DNA of 64,000 bases from Closterium sp. NIES-65 (lineage: Eukaryota; Streptophyta; Zygnematophyceae; Desmidiales; Closteriaceae). Numbering within the stretch: the stretch's first letter is position 1; each line of letters starts with the position of its first letter. A model generated the notes under the pieces. That model ran no database searches, was not told the origin of the DNA, and saw only the letters and a list, made by a program, of their open reading frames with translations. Shown piece after piece: positions 23,611-33,900 of the stretch. A program made the translations under genes and the position numbers. The stretch spans positions 310,001 to 374,000 of the forward strand of contig CANXME010002091.1 in NCBI GenBank assembly GCA_948144175.1, given 5' to 3'.

Positions 23611-25370
23611 CCTGCAGTCAAACACAACTGCACTGCTGCTGCCGATACCACCCAGCGGGCCGAAACCACGTCGCCGCTCTCTCATACGCTGCTGCACTCA
23701 GGTCGACCGCTCACCCCTCTGCTCTAGCCACCGTCGATTCCTTGCACGTGGCGCTCTGCGTTTCGCCGTGCTGTATCCTTGGCAGTCATTTCTCGCACCT
23801 CGCGAACGGCAGCGAAACCAGTGAAACGTAATGAACGGTAAAGAAACTCGTCGGCGAACGGCCCGAGCTGTGCGGAAGTCAGCGATAATCCACCAACGGC
23901 AGCAGTTGTGCGAAAAGTAGTGACACTCGGAAGGCGGATCCCTACTCCGCAGAGCACCTCCCTGGGACGCACCGCACATAGGCAAGCCTGTGGGCATGTC
24001 AATGCCTCTCAATCACGAAGGCGCAGCAGAGAACACAGCAGAGAACACAGAGGAGAGTGTGCGTGAGAAGCAGAAGTGGAGACGGACTCGGAAAAAATAA
24101 AAATTAGAAGACATGCCGCTCGGCGACCTAGACTGCTATGTTCCCCCCTAATAGACTCGGCCAATTTACTCACCGTGCTGCCATAAATAAGCAGATTTCG
24201 AGACGCGTCAGCAGTCGCATGGTTACTGGCAGAGCCCCTCGCCTTGGCAGGACCGATGACTCGTCCGTGGGCCTCTCAGTCAAGGAGGCCTCCAACCACA
24301 GCAGCCAACACAGCACAGGAACACGCACACAAGAGAGTGTATCAAAATCCGAAAAGGAAACGGACTCGAAGAAAAACTAGAATTGATTCTAAGACTTGCC
24401 GCGCGGCGACCTAGACTGTTTTTGCGCCCCCCCACTTGCTCCCCGTACGTACGCACCCTTACGCTCCGCAATGATGTCTGTCTCCCGCGCCGCTGATTTG
24501 CCTGCTCATGCTCCTGCTGGCGCTGCGACTGCCTGCCGTGCTCCATCCCCCCTCCCTACCTCCACACAAACACACAGAGCACACGAGCAGAGACACCAGG
24601 AGAGCGCAAAGTTGCGTCAGAACAGCACGGAGACAAGGACGACGGGAAGCAGGATAAGCTGACGACTCAAGACACCTAAGCGGCGGACACCTACGTCCTA
24701 CGCGCCCACCCCTCTTGCCCTGCGCGCACACGCACCTTCGCATGACGCATCGCTGCCGTTCGAAATCGCCCAATTGCCGTCAATGTAGATCGAATCTGCT
24801 CTGCTGTCGTCGGCTGGCTTCGAATCCGCTCTGCTGTCGTCAGCGCGCTTCGATTCCGCGCGCAGTCAAACACCACCGCTCCAACCAATACCACTCAGCA
24901 TCAACCCGCAGCTGACACCCGCTGCTACGAACGGCAGCGACACTCGCGAACGGCAGCGATACGTGGTGAACGGAAGCAGCTGTGCGAAAGGCAGCAATAC
25001 TCGGCGAACGGCAGCAGCGTTGTGAAAGGCAGATACTTCCCGAACGGCAACAGGTGTGCAAAAGACAAGGATTCTTGGTGAACGGCACCGAAAGTCGGCA
25101 AGTACCAGCAGAATTCAGCAAATGGGAGAGAAACTTGGCGAACGCCATGTGATAACTTGGCGAACGGCAGCGAAACTTGGCGAACGGCAGCGAAACTTGG
25201 CGAAGGGCAGAGAAACAAGGTGAGCGGCGGCAACGAACTCTGGCAAACTCCAGCGACATCTAGCGAAGGACAGACAAGCTCTGCAAACGCCAGAGAACGC
25301 CGACGAGAGGCAACATCGGCGAAACGAAACCGCTGGATGAAAGATCGCGTGCACAGCCGGTAGTGAGCAG

Positions 25371-27806
25371 CGTGTTAGCACGACGCCGAAGGAAAGGTCC
25401 AGCAAGTGACCAGACTTCTTAAAATCGCAATTTCGTCAGGAGGTTAAAGGCACCACTATAAACGTTGCAACCTAAAACTGCTTATCAAGGTCGCTAGTCT
25501 ATCTTACTTCTTCTGCATAATCAGGTCGATGGTCCATCTTCCATCTTAGAACCGCACACTATGTCGCTAATACATTCCGCTTATCCTACGATGATTGCTA
25601 ACTTATCTTCCGTTCAACCGCATTCTGTATCCGTATCAAGGCATCACGCTCGAACCAGAATAGACGAGTCGCGACGAGACCTAGAATGTAAGGTGGATCG
25701 TAATAGAAGAGTCGAATGGCCTAGATAAGGCGGAAGGAAGCATTCCTACAGGAAAATCCGCGTGCTATCGTCACTCCAGGCGGATTAATCTCTATCAGTT
25801 GAAGAGGAGCTGAAGAGTCTGGCTGGACAACTGGAAACTAGGGCGACAATGGGAAGCTCTGAGAGTCTGGAAAGAGGACGACCTGTGACGGCTGGGAAGG
25901 AAGTTGTGCTTGTTGAGCAGCCGAGAGAATTGTCTACTGGGCTTGGTGCCAGGAACGGCACCTCTGACACCCTGGGACGAAAATTGGCGGCAAAATCGAG
26001 GCGCAATGTAGTGGAGCCTGAAACGAGAATGAAAAAGCAGTGAACGAAGGAGTACAAAACATTGTCATCCTAAAAACACTGGATATGTGCACACGTGATA
26101 TTGAGGTGTTTATGCCCAGATGCTTCAGAATGTACGCATGCAAATATTCGTATTTTCCAAAATCGTTAATATTAAATCAGGAGAAAACTTTTATATTTAT
26201 GCGCAGATACAGATCCCATCACACAATATAATGCATTAGTTCAAAATACTCTAATTATGGCTGATTTAAATGCATATCAAAATACTCGAGTTTATTCATT
26301 TTCATTGTATAGCGGGACGCATTTTTTAATTTGCAATCAATGGTGGGGTGCAAATTTAGTTATAGTTTAGGTTCAAAGTAGTTCTTTACATGGATGAACC
26401 ACCTTTGTGACTTCCATCCTCTCAACAGCCCTTCTGCATTGCGTTGTAGCCGATCGGCTCTTATGAGGTCAAGGCGAATTCAGAGGAATCTTGCCGCTGG
26501 TGCATCGAATATGGTGGCATCACAGCATCAACTTAGTCTAGTTCATAAGAATCAAGCAGCGTTTTTTCCAATCACAGCGCGCCTCGTGGCAGATCCTACG
26601 TACCGCATTCCCCTGTCAGGCTGTCACCCTGGCTTTATCGGGGATCCACGCCTTCGTCTCTCGTCCACCTGTCCTTTCCAGCCTGGACGGCATTGTTGTT
26701 TGACCTTCTCAGGGTCCTCCCACCAGCAGGCAACTTGATTTCAGATGATTCCTTTCCGTCCATCCTCGCCGTTCATCCATTCTGACGCACTTGAGGTAAA
26801 GTGTGATATCATCGGTGAGATCACCTTTGAGTCTTTGACCCAAGGCTTGGACGCATCGAGCCTCGAGAGGAGGGGCAGAAAACCTGGCGAGGTTCGAATG
26901 TTGCAATTAGGTCAGGATTGATCAAGCCGCGGTAACGCATGGTTGAGGGTGCAAAAAGGCATCAAGCCGCCATTTGCTGTGTGGACAGCGTCACAGAGAA
27001 TTCAGCGAAATGGTCCAGTCTGGCGAGAGGAAGTCTACATTGAAGCGGCTGATCGCCGTTGATGCTCCGGCAAAGCATCCGATCCTTCTGCTTCCCGTTC
27101 CCCGCGTCCACGGGATGGTAAGAATCTTTCGCAACAGTGCACTGCACACAGTACCAGAGCTACAAAGGATTGTTTTGGAGGCATCTTGGAATTGTTTTGT
27201 GCAATCCAGAAGCAATGGATGGAGACGCAGAAGCGTCTTGTCGTGCCCTAGCTCCTGCCACAGAGCTTCACATCTGCTGATCATTCTCGCCCATCTTACT
27301 CACCTGTTGCTGTCTCAAATCGCTGCTTCCGACATTCCCCGACCTTTGAGGGTTTCCTCGAGTTTTTTTATCGGAATTGGGAGTCTCAATTCTTGTACAG
27401 GATGCATGAATATCAGCCACGCTGAGTCCGCTTCCCTCAAATTGTGAATTCGTGAGGTTTTTCCGTTCAAGAATTGACGTCACATCACAAGAACTTTCAA
27501 GTTTCAGCCTAGTCACCCACACACTCACAGGCTTTTCGGTCAGCCGGAGCGCCCTCCACCCGTCCTGCTGTTCCCTTCTGTTCCTCATAGCAGGAGTTCT
27601 TTTGTGTCTTCTGTTCCTCATAGCATTGTTCCAGCACGAATTCAACTTGAATTCAGGTCCTTACTCTCTTGGAATACCAGCTCCCTCACCAGCACCGTGC
27701 TGAGCGCGAGGGGCCAGAGCTGACGGTATTCAGGACTGAGAAGACTAAGGAGAATAAAGACAGAGGAGGGAGGAGGCTATTGGGAGGAACGGGCACAGCA
27801 GCAGCT
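25371..27806. other. no recognisable gene
   Basis: About 2.4 kb. Small open frames exist on both strands without motifs. 26050-26390 is AT-rich. The end may be promoter, leader or intron of the ORF at 27807; a short repeat TTCTGTTCCTCATAGCA occurs at about 27577 and 27609. Confidence 0.4.
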
Positions 27807-30485
27807 ATGGCTGTTCGACCGGACGTTCTTCTGAATCAGATGGCCGGCGTTGATATTCATGACACAGACGTGCCTCCGCTAGTATGCGAATTGCGTCTCT
27901 CACATGGCCTTCAGGCTGGACAGACTCCGAGTGGCGTTCAGGTTGAACTGATTCCTTACCCCGCTTCAGCAGCTTCCACGTCTCCCTCGCTTCTCTGGGG
28001 TGTGCACTCTGTATCAGCAGAGTCCGAATGTGCAGCAGCAGCGGATTCAGCAGCAGCGATGGCAGTTACAACGAGTGCAGCAGCAATAGGAGCAGCAGCA
28101 CTGCATGCGTTTGCAGACGACAATGACAACATAGAGGCGGAGATCAGCGCGCTACAGGATAAGATCTGCGAGCTGCAGGCCTGCCTTCTCGGCCCGGGCC
28201 TTCTAAACCCAAGCCCACACGCGGCTGACACGCCCGCACAAACGCTTGCTGCGTCCACATGCACAGAGGCCTTGCTTCAAAGTGCCTTTGCGAGTGATAC
28301 TACTGCTGCTACTAGCGATGCGTGCGTGCTGGAAGCCTTGAGTCGGAGCCCTTCCAAGGGTTCCACCCTGGACGACTCTCTCCTGTTGGATTCCGTGCTT
28401 GCGGACGCTCTGCTGCCACAACTGCTGCCTGCACAACAACCAGTGGCCGAAGGTGCCTTGGCGCGCAGAGGTAGCAGCAGTGATGCGGCGAGCACGCTGA
28501 GGCTGCCAGAGGAAGCAGCAGCGTTGAGGCGGAGTGCACCATCCAGAGGCTCCAACCTTCCCCACTCCTCGCTCCTGCTGGATGCCGCCCTGCTGCCCCA
28601 ACGGCTTGCAACGACGGAGCCAGCGCCGGCAGAGTCAGTGCCGGCAGAACCAATGGTTGCAGAGTATTCGCCGCCAGCACCTGATGATCCTGCTGTGAGC
28701 CCCATGCAGTTTGCGAGGACCAATGGTAAGCGGCCGCGATCGCCGCTATTGGTGCCGCCCGATGGCCTGTATCAGCATCGGGAGAGCCTCTATCGTCAGC
28801 AGCAGGATGAGCATGCGCACGCGCATGGCCTGTATATGCATCACCTCTCTCTAGGGCATCATGAAGGCGGGCGGGGCATCTCGTCTCCTACCGTACCCAC
28901 CTCCTGCCCCTCTCCGTGCTGCTCCCCCCGGCCCAGTCGCATCAGCCCTCCCAGCCTTGCGTCCCTTGACCTGCGCTGCGTTGCCCACACTCCCGAGGCA
29001 AGCCCCCAGACTGCGCTGGATTCGTCCCTGCAGTATCACCTGCAGCACCACTCGATGGCCTGGCAGATCGACGGTACCCACACGCCTGACGCGGGCCCTG
29101 ACAGTGCCGAGGAGTTTCCCATCCAGCAGCACTTGCACCAGCAGTATCTGCACCAGCAATACATGGCCCAGCAGCACCTGCCCCAGCAGCACCTGCCCCA
29201 GCAGCACCTGCCCCTGCAGCAGCTGCCCCAGCAAAACCCATCCCAGCTAAACCCACCACCGAACCACCTATCTCAGCAGTCCCTGACCCAGCAGTCCCTG
29301 ACCCAGCAGTCCCTACCCCAGCAGCACTTGGCTCGCCTGTGCCTGGACCAGATGCGTCAGCAGAAGAAGGAGCAAAAGGAACCGCACTCGCCAGTCGCTG
29401 AAGCCTGCGCGCCCCGCTTCCTGCCTCCTCGCAGGCCGTCTCTTTCTCGTCAGTCCCTGTCCCCCGGGTCTCCTCTCTCCCGCTGCTCTTCCTGGGGAGC
29501 GGGCAGCGGAGGCAAGGGGTCCACGTGCTTTGCTCCAGCAGAACGCCAGGAGGATGTGCAGCAGCAGCAGCAGCACAGGACGAATCCTCAGGCTCAGCAG
29601 CAGCAGCAGCTGGCGCTGCTTGAAGCTGGCATGCCGAGGCAAAAACAGCAGTGGGGGAGGGCCCGTGTCTTCAAACAGCCTTCGCCCTCAGCAGCATTCC
29701 TCTCTCCAGCAGTATCGCCAGCAGCACTAGCAGCACGAGCAGTGGTTGGTGGAGATGAGAGAGCAGCAGCAACAGCAGCAGCAGCAGCAGGAACGGCCGA
29801 CATGACTCCTCGGCGAGCCTCTCAGCCCAAGCAGCGGCGGCTGCTGGCAAAGCCCATGCTTCCTAGCACAAGCACAGGTGACTTGCCTCTCGCACGCTCC
29901 CACAGTGCAGCAAGCGATCTGGTGGTGTTGGGGCCGGTGTCAGCAGCTGTGAAGGCCCACTCGCTGGACAGCCACCCGCTCATCCCCTCCTTGACTCTCC
30001 CTGGCGCCTCTGTGAGCCCGAGCGCGCTGCCGCCGCACCTTGCAGCATCGGAGATTGCTGCTCGGATTCGTAAGACACGGCGCCTGGCACAGCAATTCGT
30101 GAGTGCTCATGCAAGTGGCATGGTCGCCTGCAGTTACAACAGCGCACCTGCTTCTCCATCCCTGGATAGCCATGCTGTGGTACCAGGGAGTACCTGCGCC
30201 AAAGGCGTTCATGCCTTGGCACCGCACTCCACCATTTACAACCACCAGCTTCCACACTATCAAGGCGTGAATGCATTTCCTTTGGGGGGGGAGTGGCCTG
30301 TTGTCCAGTGTCTGCCCGATGTGAATTTTAACCCGCCTGTCAACGGGAGAAAGCGGGCTGGTCGAAAGCCTTCTGCGGGCAAGTTTGTGAAGCTTGCTCC
30401 TGCGCAGCTCACTCCGGCTAGAGTCCCCTGCACTAGGCTTCGCCTGTCCAAGCTCATTTCGATTGCTCCGGCACCAGTCACCTGA
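27807..30485 (+). CDS. orphan Gln/His/Ala-rich protein, function unknown
   Basis: An uninterrupted frame of 892 codons from ATG 27807 (MAVRPDVLLNQ; good context) to TGA 30483-30485. It is also open upstream to an ATG at 27669, so the start is uncertain. AATAAA at 30534-30539 fits a poly(A) signal. Visible features are a short heptad-like segment near residue 110 (NIEAEISALQDKICELQ), a Gln-rich middle with HLPQQHLPQQ repeats, further poly-Gln runs, and a basic segment (IRKTRRLAQQF) near residue 745. The C-terminus is basic (GRKRAGRKPSAGKF). There are no membrane segments or known domains. The length argues for a gene; Q-rich disordered proteins of this kind are often nuclear, but that is only a guess. 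Confidence 0.6.
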   Translation: MAVRPDVLLNQMAGVDIHDTDVPPLVCELRLSHGLQAGQTPSGVQVELIPYPASAASTSPSLLWGVHSVSAESECAAAADSAAAMAVTTSAAAIGAAALHAFADDNDNIEAEISALQDKICELQACLLGPGLLNPSPHAADTPAQTLAASTCTEALLQSAFASDTTAATSDACVLEALSRSPSKGSTLDDSLLLDSVLADALLPQLLPAQQPVAEGALARRGSSSDAASTLRLPEEAAALRRSAPSRGSNLPHSSLLLDAALLPQRLATTEPAPAESVPAEPMVAEYSPPAPDDPAVSPMQFARTNGKRPRSPLLVPPDGLYQHRESLYRQQQDEHAHAHGLYMHHLSLGHHEGGRGISSPTVPTSCPSPCCSPRPSRISPPSLASLDLRCVAHTPEASPQTALDSSLQYHLQHHSMAWQIDGTHTPDAGPDSAEEFPIQQHLHQQYLHQQYMAQQHLPQQHLPQQHLPLQQLPQQNPSQLNPPPNHLSQQSLTQQSLTQQSLPQQHLARLCLDQMRQQKKEQKEPHSPVAEACAPRFLPPRRPSLSRQSLSPGSPLSRCSSWGAGSGGKGSTCFAPAERQEDVQQQQQHRTNPQAQQQQQLALLEAGMPRQKQQWGRARVFKQPSPSAAFLSPAVSPAALAARAVVGGDERAAATAAAAAGTADMTPRRASQPKQRRLLAKPMLPSTSTGDLPLARSHSAASDLVVLGPVSAAVKAHSLDSHPLIPSLTLPGASVSPSALPPHLAASEIAARIRKTRRLAQQFVSAHASGMVACSYNSAPASPSLDSHAVVPGSTCAKGVHALAPHSTIYNHQLPHYQGVNAFPLGGEWPVVQCLPDVNFNPPVNGRKRAGRKPSAGKFVKLAPAQLTPARVPCTRLRLSKLISIAPAPVT

Positions 30486-30904
30486 TTGGCACCTCTATTA
30501 CGGTGCTGTTTTATATTATTATTTTGTGCCGCCAATAAATGAATATGGACTCCAAGGTGCAAGTGCATGTATCTGTATTGATTCTGTATTGTGTAATACT
30601 AATAATGATATGTAAACGATTAATGATAATCGTTGCTCTTGTGCAGTATGTAGCACCACCGCCCATGCTAACATCGAGACTTTCTAAATCCGGACCTCGC
30701 AGATTCTCCCTCTGATCACTTTGCGTCACGAGGGCATAACAACCATCTGCTGTTGTCTAGTCCTGCTGCTAGTGTCTTATGAGAGTCATGGTCGACGGGT
30801 TGACTCCATCAGCTTTCGTTGAATCGAACGCGTCTTTGACGGGTATGAAGTCACCCTAGTCTTTCGTTGAATAAAACTCGTGGCGGGGAACGCGTATCGT
30901 CGCA
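30486..30904. other. intergenic, presumed DGS1 promoter
   Basis: About 420 bp between the orphan ORF and DGS1, both on the plus strand. It contains the AATAAA at 30534 and a duplicated CTTTCGTTGAAT at about 30815 and 30859. No clear TATA box. Confidence 0.4.
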
Positions 30905-33900
30905 ATGCCTTCCTCTGCGCCTGGATCGAGCGAATTCAGTGCCAATAGTTCGACGCCTATATCGAGTAGCTATTTTCACAGTGACTATATCGGGGATATC
31001 TTCTCGGATCCACGTGTCTGGTCGCTAGCCGCCGGTGCTGCCGCGTTTGCGCCTGTCGCGCTGGGGCTCCGCGTGCTATTGAATCCGTCCGGCGGAGCGC
31101 GAAAAGTCACTATCCCGGTTATATCGCCGGCTGCTCACCAGCAGCTGCTGACGTGGCAGCAGCAGCAGAGACTGCGGACGTGGCAGGCGCGGCGAAATGC
31201 GTACGCAATTGCGCTCCAGAAGCAAGAAGAGGAGGAGGAGCAGCAGCAGCAGCATGAAAGGGAGGAGCTATCACACAATGGCGGAGAGGGAGGAGCGGGA
31301 GGGGGAGTGGGAGCAGAGGTAGCGGCAGGAGCGACAGGAAGGACAGAGAGGGCAGCGGGAACAGAGGGAACAGAGGGAGCAGGGGGAGCAGAGGGGGACA
31401 ACACAGGCGAAGGGTGCGAGGCTCTTCAAGAGGGGAGCGATTTGTCTCAAGAGGGGAGCGAGGCAGCAGTGGATGCGGCAGTGGCGGCGGTGAACCAGGC
31501 GGGTCAACGGCTAGTTCTCATGATGCGCTCCGTCGACAAGCACCTCTCCTTCTGGCGCCGCCTCGCCCTCGCGTCGCCCTCGCAGCAGCTCTGGATCGTG
31601 CTCTTCCGACGCGGCCCGCTCGCCTTCCTCCACACGTCCCTCTCGCTCTCTCTCTCACTCGCTCTCTCCGCCGCCAACCGCTACCTCCTCCCTCTCCTCC
31701 CGTCTCCCACCCTTCCCCCTTCCTCCTCCTCCCGTCCTCCTCCCGCCTCTCCTTCCTCTAACCTCGTCCAGCCCAGCTCTCCCCAACCCTCCCACTCACT
31801 TTCTGCAAATCGCGTTCTGACACGTGTCAAGCAGCCAATCTCCCCTCTTATAACCCACCTCGTCTCTCTCTTAGCGCCTCTCTATCGCTTCCTCTCTTCC
31901 CTCTGGCTCTCCTTACAAACCGTCCCCCTCCTCCCCCTCTCCGCCCTTCCTCACCCCCCTAAACCCCTGCAAAATCTCATCTCAGATCTAAGCACATTCG
32001 GTTCCAAAACCTTAAACCTCGACTTGAAAACCCTCAACCTTAAACCCTTCTTCTTTGTCCATCTACACCGCCTGAGGTCGTTTTTGCCAAGCGTTGCGTC
32101 AGCAGAGGGGCTGCTGCTAGGCCTGGCAGCGCCGAGCCTGCAGGGCTTGGTTCGGGAGATGGTGGCAGAGAAAGTGGTGGTGCTGGGGGAGGTGCAACTG
32201 GCTCTGAGCGCCGCTGCTGGGCAGGTAAGGGAGAAGCGGGGTTGGGGAGTGGGGGAAGGGGGTGAGCAGGGGAGAAAAGAGGAAGGAGGCGTGGGGTGGG
32301 GATATGGTTCGCGTGGTTACAGTGTGGTGCAAAAATGGCTGGGAAGGGGTGATTCAATGAGGGGATAGAATGTGCTGTGGTTTGTGGGGAGCAGGTTGTT
32401 GTGGGCATGGGTAGCGCATGCCTCATCTCCCCACTCCGTCTCCTTCTCTCCTCACCTCCCCCCTGCCACAGGTCTACCTATCGTCAGCTGTAATCCCTGC
32501 CCCATCCTCCCTCGCCCTCTCTGCCCTCACCACCACCACCGCCACCAGCAGCAGCAGCATCATGAGCACATCTCCTCCCGACCCGCTCGCTCTGCTCTCC
32601 TCAATCCTACAAGCCTGCCACGTGGCAGTCACACAGGCCTCAGGGATCTACGGGGAGAAGCCCACCTCAGGAGCAGGGGGGCCAGAGGGGACGGTGGAGA
32701 GTGGTGGTGCTTGTAGTGAAGCAGTCAGTAACGAGGCAGGTGGGGAGTTGGGCGGTGCTGGGGTAGCAGAAGATGGCAGCGGGCTAGGTGTTTCAACACA
32801 AGGAGCAGTGCCCGCTGCTGCAGTGGTTTCCCCAGCCGTTGTGTGTGGGCAGGCAAAGCAGCTCAACGAGGATGTGAAGGGTCTGCAGAAACTGGTCTCT
32901 GCTGCGGTAGGTGCCGGCTGGGGTGGGTGGCTGCTGGGGTGGGTGACAGCTGGGGTGGGCGACAGCTGGGGTGGGTGACAGCTGGGGTAGGTGGCGGTTG
33001 GGTCAAGTGGCTGCTGGCATGGGTGGGCAGGCGAAGCAGCTTAATGAGGGTGTGAAGGTTGGGTGGGGTAGTTGGGCAGGAGAAACTGGTCTCTGGCGTG
33101 GTAGGTGACGGCTGGGGTGGGAATTGATGGGGGGAAACTGTTGGGGGGAAACTGATGGGATGAAACTGATGGGGTGAAACTGATGGGGTGAAACTGATGG
33201 GGTGAAACTGATGGGGTGGAAACTGATGGGGCGAAACTGATGGGGCGAATCTGATGGGGTGAAACTGATAGGGTAAAACTGATGGGGTGAAACTGATGGG
33301 GTGAAACTGATGGGGTGAAACTGATGCGGTGAAACTGATGGGGCGAAACTGATGGGGCGAATCTGATGGGGTGAAACTCATAGGGTAAAACTGATGGGGT
33401 GAAACTGATGGGGTAAAACTGATGGGATGAAACTGATGGGCTGAAACTGATGGGGTGAAACTGATGGGTGAAACTGATGGGGGAAACTGATGGGGTGAAA
33501 CTGATGGGTGGGGTGAAACTGATGGGGTGTGAAACTGATGGGGTGAAACTGATGGGGTGTGAAACTGATGGGGTGAAACTGATGGGGCGAAACTGATGGG
33601 GTGGGAACTGATGGGGTGAAACTGATGGGGTGTGAAACTGATGGGGTGAAACTGATGTCACCGAATATGCACGGTTGTGCATATAAGGTGCCAGAATCAT
33701 GGTGGTGTAGTGGAGGTGTAGCTATGTTGTGTTTGCAAATTCGAGGATAGGTAGGTGGGAGCTGGGAAATTGACGCGAAGTTGGTAGGAGAGCACCTTGG
33801 GTGAAAACCTTGCAACCAATGAGAACGAACCAACCCAGGCTCGAGCCGCACATTGAGAAATGCACGGTTCGAGCCAGGGTCAGGTAAGTTCACTCTCACA

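Larger units (their letters stand above)
22510..25370. repeat. higher-order tandem array B (two diverged copies of about 1.4 kb)
   Basis: 22510-23930 and 23940-25000 share the same succession of blocks: CACCGCCCATGGG/AGGCAAGCCTG, CTCAACCACGAAGG, the core with GCCGCACGGCGAC (22698, 23057, 24107, 24390), TACGTACGCACC, GAGCACACGAGCAGAGAC and CCTGCGCGCACACGCACC. Copies of the array A core are included, so A and B are related. The end (about 24930-25230) is a degenerate short repeat based on GGCGAACGGCAGCGAAACTT. Confidence 0.7.

Noticed and set aside
19030-25000. CRISPR-like array
   Set aside because: Units are long, degenerate and in a eukaryotic genome; spacers are not unique short sequences.
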